This document shows positions 31,126 through 43,013 of a stretch of DNA of 64,000 bases, piece after piece. Location of the stretch: assembly GCF_014356525.2 (NCBI RefSeq), contig NC_052511.1, positions 52,112,149 to 52,176,148 on the forward strand, read 5' to 3'. Numbering within the stretch: the stretch's first letter is position 1; each line of letters starts with the position of its first letter. The DNA comes from Nilaparvata lugens. Taxonomy: Eukaryota > Arthropoda > Insecta > Hemiptera > Delphacidae. The notes beneath the pieces were generated by a model. It saw nothing but the letters and a program-made list of their open reading frames with translations. It ran no database searches and was not told the DNA's origin. The translations under genes and the position numbers were made by a program.

Positions 31126-32759
31126 AACCGGTCAATTAAAAGAGCACTTTTGTGGTTTCAGCAATGTTTTCCAGTGCCTATCGTCAGATAGGCTAACTGC
31201 ACCCTTGGGACCTCAATGTAGGCAATCTCTCCACAATTTCCTACTATCAACACCCATATCTGTTATACGGCCTGTTTGTTCAACGTTTCCTTTTTCCTTA
31301 TTTTCCTTGTTCTAATTTCACTATTTCCTATCCGATTAGCTAGTTTTCTCCCCTAGTTGCGAGGGCTGCTATCTACGAGTTGACTGCCAACGTCTAATTT
31401 GCTCTTATCTTCTGGTTATAGGAAATGGATGTTGTTCCAGTTAGGTAGCGCTATCCCGGAAATGAGTAGAGTAACTATTGTATGACTTGGAAATTCCAGA
31501 AAATGTGTTTCTGGTGAAATTAGGATGGGGGATGTGAGAGATTCTGTTTTTCTTTCACCCATCATTCTCTGTTATCCCGCTCTTATTGAACGAGCGTGAG
31601 CGAGTTCTCACTCTTGACTTACTGGAGGCCAAAGTCGTTGTCCGTTTGTTTGTATGTTCTACAATAACTGAAGAAAGAATTGATCAATCGACTTAAAATT
31701 TTGAACACGTATCCTTCGAACATTTTTACAGGTCAAGTTTGTTGGACAACAAAATCGACTCACTTTTTTTGTCCTTTCCCAGGATATAAAAATTACATTG
31801 AAAGTGCATAAAATAAAATTGTTGTGATTTATCATTCAGTCAGCTGAAGAATTCATTGCATGAAATTACAATAGTTTTTCCATTCATTCATAACTTTTGT
31901 CACCTGGTTTCAGCTGGTTAATAAAAACATAATTTACAATTTTTACATCAAGAAACTGATAAGGGTTAAGATACCAATGTGCGGTATTTCATTTTCTCCT
32001 GGAACTCTGTATCGAAATCATGTATCACATCATGACCACTTCCTCATTTAAAAAATAAATTTGGATTCGTATGAGGGTCAAAGATGTTGAAGCGACATAG
32101 TAATTTCTAAGGAGTAATTTTCCATTTCAGATAGGATCTCCAATATAACCTACTGCTAAATTATCTTGTAAAAGAAATATCTATCTGTTTCCATAATCTC
32201 CTCGAACTTTGTATTTTTGAAAATTGCAAATTCCAAAGATTACAATACAACAGTTCTTGAGTGAGTTCTCCAACCCTAGTCACTAGTTAATGAATTGATA
32301 GCCTTGATGAGAATGAATTATGGTACTCACTCATAAATTTGATATCTGAAATTACCCAACTATGATTTCCCAGATAATAGCAATTGCTGAAGTAATAATC
32401 TCATACGTCCACACATAGACGTATGAACAGACAATCAATCAATAATCTATTCAAGTCAACTCAATACAAACAAGAGAAATCAAAATGCAAAAACAATAGA
32501 ATCGAAATACAAATTTATAATGAAAATACATGAAACAGGCTCCCTAGTGTGCTGAGAAAAAGAAAGAAGGAGGATTCTCAGCCATCTATATGGTTTCTCA
32601 TGTGATAGGCTGGTGTAATATGGTGTTGTACATAGATGAATATCTGATCACACACGGGCACAAAATTATTCATCTTTCTATTTATTAATTCTTTAAATTA
32701 TAACCATTGCAGAAATGAAATTCACTGTAATTATAAAGATAATTTTTTATATATTATAA
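31126..32759. other. Long spacer, no gene seen
   Basis: About 1.6 kb without open frames or internal repeats. Near 31640-31740 the sequence GTTTGTTTGTATGTTCTACA with GATCAATCGACTTAAAATTT resembles degraded retroelement 3' DNA, but I cannot place it. The rest is AT-rich and featureless. Confidence 0.45.
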
Positions 32760-33360
32760 TAAAGGAAAGAATTGGCTTATACACGTACGGGATAGGATAA
32801 TTATGTTTGACGCATCATCACGTCTGAGCTACTGGACTGATTAACTTAAAATGAATAAATGATTTATCTCCTGAGTTTACATTTTCTCCTGAAATTACAA
32901 ATCACAAAAGTAGAAATTAAATAGTATCTTGGAAATTATACTGACCACGTATCCAGTAGTGTGATCAGACTAAATTTCATTATTATTATAGTGTGATGAA
33001 TTAAATTCTGCATATAGATTCTTAACTAACCAAGGATGGTTATAGGTCTATTTTTAATTATTCAAGATTGTATCACGTCAAGTTTTAAAATGCACCCTTG
33101 CGGAGCACGGGTTACTTGATAGTACCATAGTAAAGGAAAGAACTGGTTTATACACGTACGGGATCGGAAAATTATGTTTGACGCATTATCACGTCTGAAC
33201 GACTGGACTGATTAACTTTAAACTTTGCATATAGATTCTTAATTAAAGTAGGATGTTTATAGACTTATTATTTTCAATTCTTCAAGATTCCTATACGTCA
33301 AGTTTTCAGTTTGTGAAGCTTTGAAATAGACCCTTCCGAAGCACGGGCTACCTGCTTGTC
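32760..33360 (+). repeat. Tandem pair of a ~230-bp TE-like repeat
   Basis: Both copies start TAAAGGAAAGAA(T/C)TGG, share TTATACACGTACGGGAT and ATTATGTTTGACGCAT, and end AGCACGGG(T/C)TAC. Copy 1 (32760-33125) has an extra ~160 bases (about 32850-33010) relative to copy 2 (33131-33360), so copy 2 shows the uninterrupted form. No coding. Confidence 0.8.
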
Positions 33361-34072
33361 ATCTAAAAGTTAGGTCTAGTATTCAGTTCCACTCCCCACC
33401 ACTCTGTTAACTCCTTCCTCATCATAGGGATGAGTGAGTCAGTATTACAGGTGACCTTCGCGAGTTCATTGACCTGTTGCGCTGCTCGAAATTAATAATC
33501 AATTCGCTTTTAAAATTAAGTTCCGCGGTTCAAAAACAGTTGATTATCGTTCTATAATCAATAATGGATCGTTATCAATGGTTGGTTTCGTACGAATCAT
33601 AATTTTAATACCTAAAACATAGTTGTGAAAGTTGTTAAAATTCCGTACGGGTTTACAATGACGTGGTAAGTAATTTTATGAATAACTTTGTTATTTTGAA
33701 TCTATGACTGTTATCTATGCTCATAATTTGATAAGATACGTATTTTGATTGGATTATGATAGGTGGTGGGGGTTGAGATGGGTTTTTTTGGTTCGAAATG
33801 AGATAAATTCGAAAATTGGGTCAACATAACCTCAAACCTTACAAATCAAATTTCAAGCCTCGGCCTTGAAGACTGGTACGAGGTACCAGAATGCATTGTG
33901 CTCTATTATAGGGGATGTATTCTATAGAGTCTAGTATTCATGATTGTGCTTCAACTGTTGAGTTTCTCACCTGAATTTGTTATTATTCATTTTTGAAGAA
34001 TCATGTTATGATTGATGATATAAATAATTTATTCACCATCTTCCTCTAATGAATAATTAAAAATATTATGAA
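33361..34072. other. Spacer with nuclear-receptor-like half sites
   Basis: Apparently single-copy. CAGGTGACCT (33449-33458) and TTGACCTG (about 33470) lie 20 bases apart and resemble AGGTCA-type half sites. No coding frame; the regulatory reading is weak. Confidence 0.3.
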
Positions 34073-34704
34073 CTAGCCGTCAGGCTCACTTTGCTCGCCA
34101 TATCCGTCTAGCCAGGGGGCTCCGCCTCCTGGACCCCCGACTGGATCGTCCAAGAATGGGATCAGCAGGCTCGCTTCGCTCGAGTAGACTAAACGTCTGG
34201 CTAAACGGATATGGCGAGCGAAGCGAGCTTGACGGCTAGTAATATAATATTCCCAGGAATAGCTCTGATTGAATTTAGCAGTGCCCAATCAATTTTTCCG
34301 CGATAAATGCATTTCAATCTACAACTTGATGCCAACCTAACAAAGTCAACTCAACTATGCCATCCTGACTAAATTATTAATTTAGTTGCCAGTTAACAAC
34401 TGTTTCGAAGAGGTACGGTACTCTATCTAGATTATAGTTCTATATTAACATTTGGTATGGACATTATTCAATTATAATTAGAAGATTGGAATAAGAAGAG
34501 TATACATGCTAAAAGACGAACTTCAAACCCTTAAAAACAACCCTTAGAGTTAAAATACTGCCAAAAGATTTCTTAGTGCGCCTCTAAAGGGCCAACTGAA
34601 CATAGCTACCAAATTTGAACGTTTTTGGTCCGGTAGATTTTTAGTTCTGCGAGTGAGTGAGTGAGTGGGTCAGTCAGTCAGTGAGTGAGTGCCATATAGC
34701 TTTT

Positions 34705-34793
<89 letters not shown>
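34073..34793 (-). mobile_element. Non-autonomous Helitron, copy 2
   Basis: On the minus strand starts A|TCTCTCTCTC...TATATATA and ends GACGGCTAG|T. Body matches copy 1 (GTAGATTTTTAGTTCTGCGA, GTGCGCCTCTAAAGGGCCAA on the + strand). Relative to copy 1, the foldback loop is shortened and the 5' microsatellite expanded into (TA)n plus (GA)n. The inner CTAG beside the GC hairpin (34108-34111) is also present. Preceding A and following T hold in both copies. The 71-codon minus-strand frame is Helitron 3' sequence, not a gene. Confidence 0.75.
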
Positions 34794-34795
<2 letters not shown>

Positions 34796-34796
<1 letters not shown>

Positions 34797-34965
34797 ATTA
34801 CGTAACGCGATTTAGAGTGAGAGGGGATGTCATTCAGCGTTACTGTCTATCTCTTTAAGAATTTGTTCTATGATGATATGATTGAGTTTTCGTTACGGAA
34901 AACGTTACGTTACGTTATACTCCTGGTCGGAGGGATCTAAGAGCTGACTATTGCGTTACGTAATT
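34796..34965. mobile_element. Short inverted-repeat element beside Helitron 2
   Basis: AAATTACGTAACGCGATT at the left and GCGTTACGTAATTATT at the right are reverse complements about 150 bases apart. Internal CGTTACGTTACG repeats the motif. Single copy here, so boundaries are tentative. Confidence 0.5.
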
Positions 34966-35305
34966 ATTGATGATATCTAATTAACGCGTTTACGATGGTT
35001 GTTATTTTATTACAAAGATTTTCAGAAAGTGGTAATCTCTTAGTTGAATATTTTAGTATTTTACCCCAAAATCTTTATCGTGTTATTTTATTCCTGTTTT
35101 TCATTTAATATTTCAGTTATATAGTAAGTTTATTTTACGAAATCTATTTTCAGGAGGATCGTTCATTTAATACAGAGAACAATGATTTTATTTCTAAAAT
35201 AAATGCAACCATTTCAGCTGAGTGGCCTGTAGCCTACTTCCCAAAAATTCCATCATGCGAATTGGATGTTACAATTTTATAACATGTTACTTAAATATTA
35301 TTTCA
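34966..35305. other. AT-rich spacer, no gene seen
   Basis: No coding, repeat or motif noted. Confidence 0.45.
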
Positions 35306-36010
35306 TACGAGGGTCATTCTATTAGAAGGGAGATTATTAATCATAAAATATTATATTTTAAGCTGATAGCTTGTTAGATAGTATCAACATTTTTGACATG
35401 CAATTTTTACGTTTCTAGTCATAAGTTTATGTATCTCACTTTCTTGTATTCATAAATACGAGGGTTGTTTCTTTAGTTTCTGAAATAAATTATCCTTTCT
35501 CATCTGCATATCCAGCTATACCTTCCATCAACTTCAATTATGCGATTATGATGACTTTATCTGTTATTTCATTGCATCTCTCTCGTATTCATTTATACAA
35601 GGGTTGTTTTTCTATTAGATAGATTCTCAAGTAAATGCTCTAATCTCAGTCTACCTTGCCTTAAATTTAATTAAGTCCTGTATTCATTTATACGAGGGTT
35701 ATTTTTATAGTAGAGAAATTCTCAAGTAAGTATTCCAGTCTCAGTCAAATACCTTGCCTTAAATTTAATTATGATCAAAATTATGATAGTTCCATTCATC
35801 TACTAAATCTATCTCCATCTATGAATACAAGGGCTATTTTCCTAGTAGATAGATTCTCAATTAAATGCTCTAATCTCAGCCGAATACCATGCCTTGAATT
35901 TAATTATTATAGCAATTTTATTGTTTTCATGAATTATTTACTTGAATCCATATTGTATCCATGAATACCAGGGTTGTTTTTATAATGGAGATATTTTTTA
36001 ATAATTCCAT
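35306..36010. repeat. Decayed tandem array, ~140-bp period
   Basis: The word TACGAGGGTTGTT (variants TACAAGGG, TACCAGGG) recurs at 35306, 35457, 35596, 35691, 35826 and 35966. Four units also share TAGATTCTCAAGTAAATGCT and CCTTGCCTTAAATTTAATTA in whole or part. Spacings are 151, 139, 95, 135 and 140. Never open to translation. The anchor resembles a mariner-type terminus, which may be chance. Confidence 0.75.
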
Positions 36011-36189
36011 CTTTGATAAATGGTTCCTTACATCTTCCACAACATTTGATTAGTCTATTTCGATGATTGTTATGTTTTTATGGTATCATACTAATCTACA
36101 TGTTATATGATTTGGTTAAATGGTATATGATTTGGTTATTGTTCTTTATCCTCCATTATTCCAATTATTCATTCTTCATGCAATAAGTA
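36011..36189. other. AT-rich spacer, no gene seen
   Basis: Contains a 14-base tandem (AAATGGTATATGATTTGGTTA at 36118 onward overlaps its copy). Nothing else. Confidence 0.4.
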
Positions 36190-36275
36190 CTTCATCGAAA
36201 TGATAGGGAGATGAAAATTAATGTAACTTTGTGCTATTCCTCTGCCACATTTTAGATGAGGTTACACATAGTCCG
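36190..36275 (-). mobile_element. SR2 copy 4
   Basis: Minus strand reads CTATGTGTAACCTCATCTAA and GGCAGAGGAATAGCACAAAG, the SR2 core. Directly followed on the + strand by a large hairpin, as at 62 kb. Confidence 0.75.
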
Positions 36276-36279
36276 AAAT

Positions 36280-36500
36280 AGTTTAAGCCGAGTTATTAAG
36301 CAGATCAAACTTCTATGTTTGGTTTTGAAGCATCTAAATTTGAAGGTATACGTTGTGAAAATATTCAAAGACTGAAAATTTTGTAAAGTAAAGAACTACA
36401 AGACGTTCTTCACTTCATTGAATATTTTCACAAAGTATATCTTCAAATTAAGAAGCTTCAAAACCAAACATAGAAGTTTGATCTGCTTAATCATTCCGAT
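36280..36500. repeat. Large imperfect hairpin joined to SR2
   Basis: Left arm TTAAGCAGATCAAACTTCTA with TGTTTGGTTTTGAAGCATCT (36297-36340), repeated in reverse at 36450-36493. A further inner pair is GAAAATATTCAAAGA with TTGAATATTTTC. The loop CTGAAAATTTTGTAAAGTAA recurs inverted next to SR2 copy 7 at 62.1 kb. Confidence 0.8.
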
Positions 36501-37312
36501 TATAGCTAGTTGAAAAAGAAGAAACGTGTAAAGCAAAGATTCAGCATAGTCAAATATCAATATTACAAGTGGAGTTGTAGCATTGATAAACTGTAGTTCT
36601 CCAATGGTTCTTATTTTTGAGAAATGACAAGGATATAATTGAGAAAGTGAGGATAATTCAGGATCTTGTAGACCCGAAAACCCCCAACAAAACTGATACC
36701 AGGGTATTTTGGGTGGTCAGCTCATCAGCTCACCCACTGTAAAACAAATTTGAAAGATTTGGGTAGTTATCCACATCCTTAGCCCTTGCTATAGTGAGAA
36801 TAACTTACAAATGTCAGCATTCCTTATAAATAATACATACTCTTGCAATTAAAACAATGCTGACGCTATGAGGTGAATCTCTCCTCGGAATTATCCCGTA
36901 ATCCATGTGTTGTTGATAGCATGTCGCTAAGGGCTGTTGTTACACTGCATTCATGAGTGGGAAGGACTTGTGAAAATGACCTGTGAAAGGGTTTACGTGG
37001 TTTTTGGGTATTTTCTCTCTAAGCCCAGTTGTCGGTCGTCTTGATCAACATTGTCCATTATCCCGTCTACTCTTATCTGATCTTCATTTATTTATTCTCA
37101 TAACTTATTTCGTTACACCCGATTTCTACTCATTTCTTTGGCACTCTCATTCTAATCTTAATACTATTTTCTCTCCAAATTTTAATTATCCTATACCCGC
37201 ACTCTCACTACTTATCCTCAATACTATTATTTTTTTACACAATAATAATTTGTCCTATCTAATTGTATTTCTCTCTTTAGGGCTACTTTTGAATATAAAT
37301 AAAAATTAATAT
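36501..37312. other. Spacer, no gene seen
   Basis: A 108-codon + strand frame (36983-37309) is hydrophobic and T-rich at its 3' half and matches nothing known. A short GC-richer stretch lies near 36660-36740. No supported gene. Confidence 0.4.
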
Positions 37313-37432
37313 AAATGTGAGTACCTTTTTTAAAATTATTTTGTCACGACATGTTTCGGCTATATAATGCCATCACCAAAGAAACAAGTCGTGACAAAAT
37401 AATTTTTAAAAGGTAATTCAGATTTATATTTT
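37313..37432. repeat. Hairpin with GAAACAAGTCGTGACA motif
   Basis: TAAATGTGAGTACCTTTTTT with AAAATTATTTTGTCACGAC pairs with GTCGTGACAAAATAATTTTT and AAAGGTAATTCAGATTTATA. The loop contains GGCTATATAATGCCATCACC, itself partly palindromic. Possibly a retroelement-derived inverted duplication. Confidence 0.75.
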
Positions 37433-38068
37433 TATTTTTGTTTTTTCCCAGTTTATAATCTCCTACTCATCATCTCATATATTCTTACTTTCTGTCATTT
37501 TTCCTACCTTTCCTAAGCATTCTCGTCAATTTCTATCCTCCTTCATTAATGCTATGGCGAAGCATTGACTCAATAGCTTTGGTTTGATATAACTGCGTGA
37601 GGTCTACTTTCCACAGAATTACTAGTTAATATACAGGATGGCCCATGAGTCAGCTTACGCTAGCAAATTTTACAAACGAAACCACTCAGTCTACAGTTAT
37701 CTTATATTTCAAGGATTTAAAAATAAGAATATTTTTCACTTATTGGGTTAAATTACCTCAAATACCCAATTTTAACTATAATAGACATGTATCCCATTTT
37801 GTTGTGTATTATTTCATTAAATGCAAACTTGGGCCATTCTGTACTGTAGGCTACTGCTAAAATTATTAATTGAAGCTGTACAAATTACATGTCCCATCTA
37901 AGTCGAACGATAACATAAAAAAAATCGAATATTGATTGATAAATCGATCAATCAATTCACAATCATTATTAAACTGAAAACTGTCATTGTCTTTATTAAT
38001 GAATTAATTCATTCTCCCTTATAAAAACTGCTTGCCAATCACATACCGTATGATGATGCAACTCACTA
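37433..38068. other. Spacer with a family J terminus
   Basis: 37592-37630 reads CTGCGTGAGGTCTACTTTCC then ACAGAATTACTAG, the family J end seen at 51121-51150. TACAGGATGGCCCATGAG at 37632 resembles the start of the 51825 segment. A 71-codon frame (37645-37860) begins exactly there and is unrecognised. Confidence 0.45.
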
Positions 38069-38443
38069 TAGTGAGGTCCATGTTATAACGGCAGTAGAGA
38101 AAGATAGGAGGAAAACGTTGCCGATCCTCTGTCTTGTCAATGCCTTCTATAGACGGTAGCTAATAGAGGTTTATTGATGTGTCATCAACTGTTCATTCTC
38201 GTTTAAAATCATCAATTATATGTTATTAAGCAAGAAATTATTTTTCGATAATTTCATAATGAGTTTTTATAATTAAGATGAAATATTTTGTTAATCAATT
38301 ATCAATATTCTACATTGTTGGAAGACTATCTGGCAACAGAGCAAAGCGAGAATGAGATAGGGCTATCCGCTTTGTTGAATGATAGACAAGGATAGCAATA
38401 CTATTGCTAATAAAACACTGCCATTATAACGTGGACCTCACTA
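38069..38443. mobile_element. M2 copy 3, longer variant
   Basis: TAGTGAGGTCCATGTTATAA to TTATAACGTGGACCTCACTA, flanked by TA on both sides (38067-38068, 38444-38445). At 375 bases it is about 165 longer than copies 1 and 2, the extra DNA lying in the middle. AATGATAGACAAGGATAGCA near its right end matches copy 2. Confidence 0.8.
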
Positions 38444-38445
38444 TA

Positions 38446-39262
38446 GGAACGCAAAATTTGCATAAAACAGGAGACAGGTGATGATGTCATCATCTACAAA
38501 ATTCAGTTACAACTTTTCCCCATTTTGATGACAATGCACTTACGGACTGCACTCTTTGCACTGCGAATTGCATAGGTGACAGCGATGCATTTCATGCAAA
38601 TTTTAAAGGTTTGACAGGAAATGCATAACCGATAATGAAGGACCACTGTCAAATTGAAACCAGTAACTAAAACCACCCCAATTCCAACTCCCTCTAACCT
38701 CTAAAACCACTATTCTCATCCCCTAATCATGTCAACCCTTCCACAAAAATCTCTCCACATGATTGACATGGTTTTTGTGACTTGACAAACGCATTCGACC
38801 ACCTCAATTTCAATTGCTGACAATTATCAAACATAAAATGCGCGTTTGTAATCACAAATCATTTTTGGAGAATGGAGGTTGATATTTAGTGAGATTCACT
38901 CTAGACTGTCATAATTGTTTAAATGAGAAGCATTTATGTGATGACAATTTGTAGTGGATCTAACTGACGTATTTATTAGGCTGCGTGGAATGAGCATCGT
39001 TAAAATTTATGCCTGTTCGGTTTTGATACGGGGAAATGTGTTTTCCCCCAAATCTGGCACATAACTTATCTGTCCCTCTGTGAAGCACGGATCAATGACA
39101 CGGAACGAAAGTTAACGGCTGTCAATTATTGACGGCGCTCAATCAAGTGAGATGGCGATTGATGAGCTCCTGATAAGTCGTGAATGGACGATTGATCGAA
39201 CAATCTGAGATTAATCTCGTCAAAAGGATAGACAATAAATGTATAAGCTATTCTCTGATCTC
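38446..39262. other. Single-copy spacer, no gene seen
   Basis: No coding frame. Contains the 15-base palindrome GATGATGTCATCATC (38480-38494, CRE-like centre). A GC-richer stretch at 38990-39180 carries TGTCAATTATTGACGG. May be unique regulatory DNA; nothing decides. Confidence 0.35.
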
Positions 39263-39481
39263 TGATTATGTATGTAGATGCATAACAATATAATATCTAT
39301 AGTTTATTATATTACAAATTACTTTTTCATATCATATACAGTTCAATAATTATTTTCTTAGTCTATATTATGTAAATTCATCTATAATTTTGCTGTATTG
39401 TAAGCTATTGTATATAGTGTATAAGCCAGTATATATTGTAATCTACATGAATAAAGTACTCAATCAATCAATCAATCAATC
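39263..39481 (+). mobile_element. SR1 copy 5, 5'-truncated
   Basis: Starts at TGATTATGTATGTAGATGCA and runs to AATAAAGTACTCAATCAATC with a (TCAA)n tail of about five units. Missing the first ~80 bases of SR1. Confidence 0.85.
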
Positions 39482-39789
39482 AACCTCGTACAGATTTTTT
39501 GAAAGCAGGAGTGTGACAGACCAAGTGATTTTAAAATAATTTTCCCTGATAAATTGTTCAAGAAGGATTCCCAAGTAATATTCTTTATATTACAAATGGA
39601 TGTTCCCAAAAGTCTACTTTTCCACTAGGCTATGATATATCTCAAGATGCATTTGGTTGCGAATTTACTTTTTCTCACCCTTAAATCCTGTCATCTGATC
39701 AATCAAAACACTTTAAAAGCACATATGAAGTATAAAATGATTTGTGTTAGACCCGACGTCTAAGAACGTATTGAAACTACATTGAACCA
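39482..39789. other. Spacer, no gene seen
   Basis: AT-rich; no supported feature. Confidence 0.45.
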
Positions 39790-40014
39790 TGACCTCCTAT
39801 ATACTACTGGACCTGAGCCTAGAAAAAGAAATGGCCGCTGTATGTGGTGGTCTTATAGGAATTCCTACTGAGAAAAAATCACTAATCAGCTGAGAGAGCG
39901 TTCCAGTTTGTCGAAATCTCAGTTCGTCCAGTTCCCGTTTAAAAAATTATTTCCAGCCACCACTCAAGACGGCCATTCTTTTCGTAGGCGCAGGTCCGGT
40001 ATATAGGAAGTCCT
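39790..40014. mobile_element. MITE-like element with ~45-bp inverted ends
   Basis: GACCTCCTATATACTACTGG with AGCCTAGAAAAAGAAATGGC at the left; its reverse counterpart GGCCATTCTTTTCGTAGGCG with GGTCCGGTATATAGGAAGTC at the right. About 225 bases, non-coding, one copy in the window. Confidence 0.7.
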
Positions 40015-40440
40015 GATTGAACCTTCAACTTCAATGAAGATTTTGAAGGTCCATTGGATTTGACAAGTTTTCTAGAAACCGGACATCATGATGGGAACTG
40101 TTTATGGTACTGTAGCCTATCTATTGAATGCTGACATTTAATTACGATTAGTAATTACTACTGATGAAAACACGAGAAGTGATTGACGAAATTCTTGAAA
40201 CTTAATTGGAATTTCTTGAAGAAAACGGTTTGGAGTGGGAACCCTGAATAGGGTTTGGACTTAGAGACACGGATTTTTTTCCAAATTATATTGCTACGTC
40301 AGACCAATACATTTTTCGATGTGGAAAAAAGTTTGAATATTGGAAACCTCAAACTATTTTGTTACGTTTCTCCATTGAGCATCTGTGAATTTGAGCATTA
40401 ATTGCCTTATATCAAATAAGGTTGAAGTAATAGGTAAATA
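40015..40440. other. Spacer, no gene seen
   Basis: AT-rich. The 73- and 83-codon minus-strand frames near 40354-40693 overlap the duplication and the LINE insertion and are shadows. Confidence 0.45.
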
Positions 40441-41428
40441 TCTAAAAGTAATAAGGTAAATCAAAAAGGTAATAAGGTGAATATCTAAATGTAGTGAGGT
40501 GAATATCTGAAAGTAGAGTACAGATAATGGAGGGCAAGATTGAAGGAAGACGCCGGCCTGGAAGAAGGAAAACATCCTGGTTAAAGAACCTGCGAGAGTG
40601 GTTCAACATTGACTCAACATCTCTGTTCCGAGCTGCAGTCAATAGAATCCAAATTGCATTGATAATCGCCAATCTCAGTCGCGGAGCCGACATATAGAAG
40701 AAGAAGTACAGTAATTTTGAGTGGAAGATTCAGGAACACAAATTTCAAAATAGATATTTTCTCTGATGAATTGACTACCTATTTCGGAGGTTACTATGCC
40801 TTACTTTCAAATAAATTTTATCTTTTCCATGCTGTATTTTTTGTTCCAGGGTATGACTAAGTTGTCATTTTATGTGAAAGCACTGTTTTTTCAAATCTAT
40901 TAACTCAGTAGAACTTCTTAAACTCTCAATTGGATAATTCAATTCCAATTTATTGTACCCAAAACACAATACAATACATAGTTGTGACATTTAGACAAAA
41001 ACAAAAATTGTTTTTGAAACTAAAATTACTCTAAAAGTAATAAGGTAAATCTAAAGGTAATAAGGTAAATATCTAAAGGTAGTGAGGTGAATATCTGAAA
41101 GTACAGTACAGTAATTTTGAGTGGGAGATTCGGGAACACAAATTTCAAAATAGATATGTTCTCTGATAGAATTGACTACCTATTTCGGAGGTTATTATAC
41201 CTTTCTATCAAATAAATTTCATCTTTTCCATGCTGTATATTTTGTTCCAGGGCATGACTAAGTTGTCATTTCTTGTGAAAGCACTGTTTTTTTCAAATCT
41301 ATTAACTCAGTAGAACTTCTTGAACTCTCAATTGGATAATTCAATTCCAATTTATTCTACCCAAAACACAATACAATACATAGTTGTGACATTTAGACAA
41401 AAACAATAATTGTTTTTGAAACTGAAAT
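40441..41428 (+). repeat. Two-copy tandem duplication, ~400-bp unit
   Basis: Unit 1 (40441-41028) and unit 2 (41029-41428) share a lead of AGTAATAAGGTAAAT repeats, GACTACCTATTTCGGAGGTT, TGACTAAGTTGTCATTT and CACAATACAATACATAGTTG. After removing a 188-base LINE insertion plus duplication, unit 1 is the same length as unit 2. High identity by eye. Confidence 0.9.
40524..40697 (+). pseudogene. Non-LTR retrotransposon ORF2 C-terminal fragment
   Basis: Codes 57 residues in frame and stops at 40695. It carries the basic stretch GRRRPGRRKTSWLKNLREW, then LFRAAVNRIQIALIIANL. This is the C-terminal tail seen after the reverse transcriptase domain in many insect RTE-like elements. The catalytic RT domain is absent (5' truncation at insertion). 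The short 3' UTR AGAAGAAGA gives a GAA-repeat tail. Flanked by the 7-base duplication AGTACAG (40517-40523 and 40705-40711). The neighbouring duplicate lacks it. Confidence 0.8.
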
Positions 41429-41576
41429 TAGTAGACTATTCTATTCCTATTAGTAGGTTTAATTATTATAACCTACAAATAAGAATAGAATATAAAATTA
41501 TAATAATTAATTAATTAATTATAATTATAATTATTATAACCTACTAATAAGAATAGAATAGTCTACTAATTTCAGT
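41421..41576. repeat. Imperfect hairpin at the end of the duplication
   Basis: ACTGAAATTAGTAGACTATT with CTATTCCTATTAGTAGGTT pairs with AACCTACTAATAAGAATAGA and ATAGTCTACTAATTTCAGT. The middle has an AATTAATTAATTAATTA run. The left arm overlaps the end of unit 2. Confidence 0.85.
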
Positions 41577-41820
41577 TTATTAAGAAGAGCCTGACGAACA
41601 CCAGCTAGGAATACACTAGCTAGGCTAAATAGTGTATCATCTTCGGTCAACAACCAATATCTCCCAACTGATGGGAACCTGAAATCCAAGCCACATGTTT
41701 AAGAGTTTCAAGTCAGTATTCTTCTTTTGACAAAGGACAGGCAATTCTCCACAGGGCAGCACATCATTGATTAGGTAAACAGGATGATGGGTTCCAAATT
41801 GTTTTCTTTACTTTCGAAAT
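41577..41820. other. Spacer, no gene seen
   Basis: No supported feature. Confidence 0.45.
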
Positions 41821-41990
41821 GATGGGTGCGGAAGGGGAAGAAAAAGAGGGAGAAAAGTAAAAGAAGATGGTAGGGGGAGAACGGACAAGAGAGAAGGAAA
41901 AAGAAAAGCAAGGTTGGATACTATAATGACACGTGTGATGCCTTCTTCTTCTAAAGAATATCTTCTTCTTCGTCTTCTAAAGAATATCCT
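41821..41990. repeat. GA-rich tract and TCTTCTTCT repeat
   Basis: Purine-rich at 41825-41910. TTCTTCTTCTAAAGAATATC and CGTCTTCTAAAGAATATCCT form a two-copy repeat at 41942-41989. Confidence 0.75.
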
Positions 41991-43013
41991 AGAATTTGTG
42001 GCTTCTGTCAAGTTGGATTCCTTGAAAGGTTTTGAGCCTTTTTCGACCTGGGTTGAAAACAAAAAAATGGCGGGGAAACCCGACCGGTTAATGGATTTCC
42101 AAAACGAATCGAAAATGGCGCCCTGTCAATAATAGGCCTAGTTTAGGTGCGGTCCTTTCAGAGACCCATTTTGGGACTTTAGACCCTGCACCTGCAAGGG
42201 ATCCTCAACTATAGGTGGTCAAATGACCCTCCACGTGTATTCCTAGGGAACAAAGTAAACACGTTTTATGTCCATTGGCAGTTAAGGACATAGAGGGAAC
42301 ATGTACATAAGAAGAAGGAAGAAGACAAAATTAGAAGAGGAACATTAGAAGAAATAGTGGAGAACACATTTGAAGAGGGCCAAAACAAAGGAACATCTGT
42401 ACGAGCTTAAGCAGTGATAATGTGGTGGAGTAATGTGCTTTCACGAAATCCTATTCAAGCTAAACTATATCGGAGAACTAGAAGTGGTGTCCAACCATTC
42501 AGTGCAGAAAACTAATGGTTTTCGAGAAATAGGTAGTACATGGTAGTTACACTGTTTGATCTGAAAGATATTCTATGAGATGGTTGAGAGTGCTTGGAAT
42601 TAATTTTAAGACCTCGTCTATTTTTCGTTACAAATTTCTGAAGTTCAAATCAATTTTCATATGTGAATACATGAACCTCAAAAGTGGTAGAAGTTGAAGA
42701 TGAAAATTTTAAATGTTTATTTTTACCAAGATACCGTCTGTACATTTTTCATGTTTTGTGCATCAAACTTCATTCACCGAAATATATGAGAGAACAACAA
42801 AGCAGCTAGGAAGAAAACAACATAATCTGGGAGAGTGCACCAAGAACCGTAAATAGCATCAAGAATAATGCTTTTCATATCCTCCATGCAATCGTACTCC
42901 GTAAAACAGGTAACGTTCAAATCGCCTTTTCCTCTGCCTCTCCCTCTGCCAAAGGAAATCTGCCTTTCCCTCCAAATCTCAGTTTCTGTAATGATACAGG
43001 TGGTTACAATTTC
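41991..43013. other. Spacer, no gene seen
   Basis: Two AAAATGGCG words (42066 and 42113) and CCACGTG (42232) lie in a GC-richer stretch to 42250. The rest is AT-rich. Frames of 72-93 codons show no recognisable domain. A weak regulatory candidate only. Confidence 0.35.

Noticed and set aside
34073..34288. 71-codon minus-strand frame
   Set aside because: Entirely Helitron 3' foldback sequence.
40354..40693. Two minus-strand frames of 73 and 83 codons
   Set aside because: Antisense to the LINE coding remnant and to the tandem duplication.
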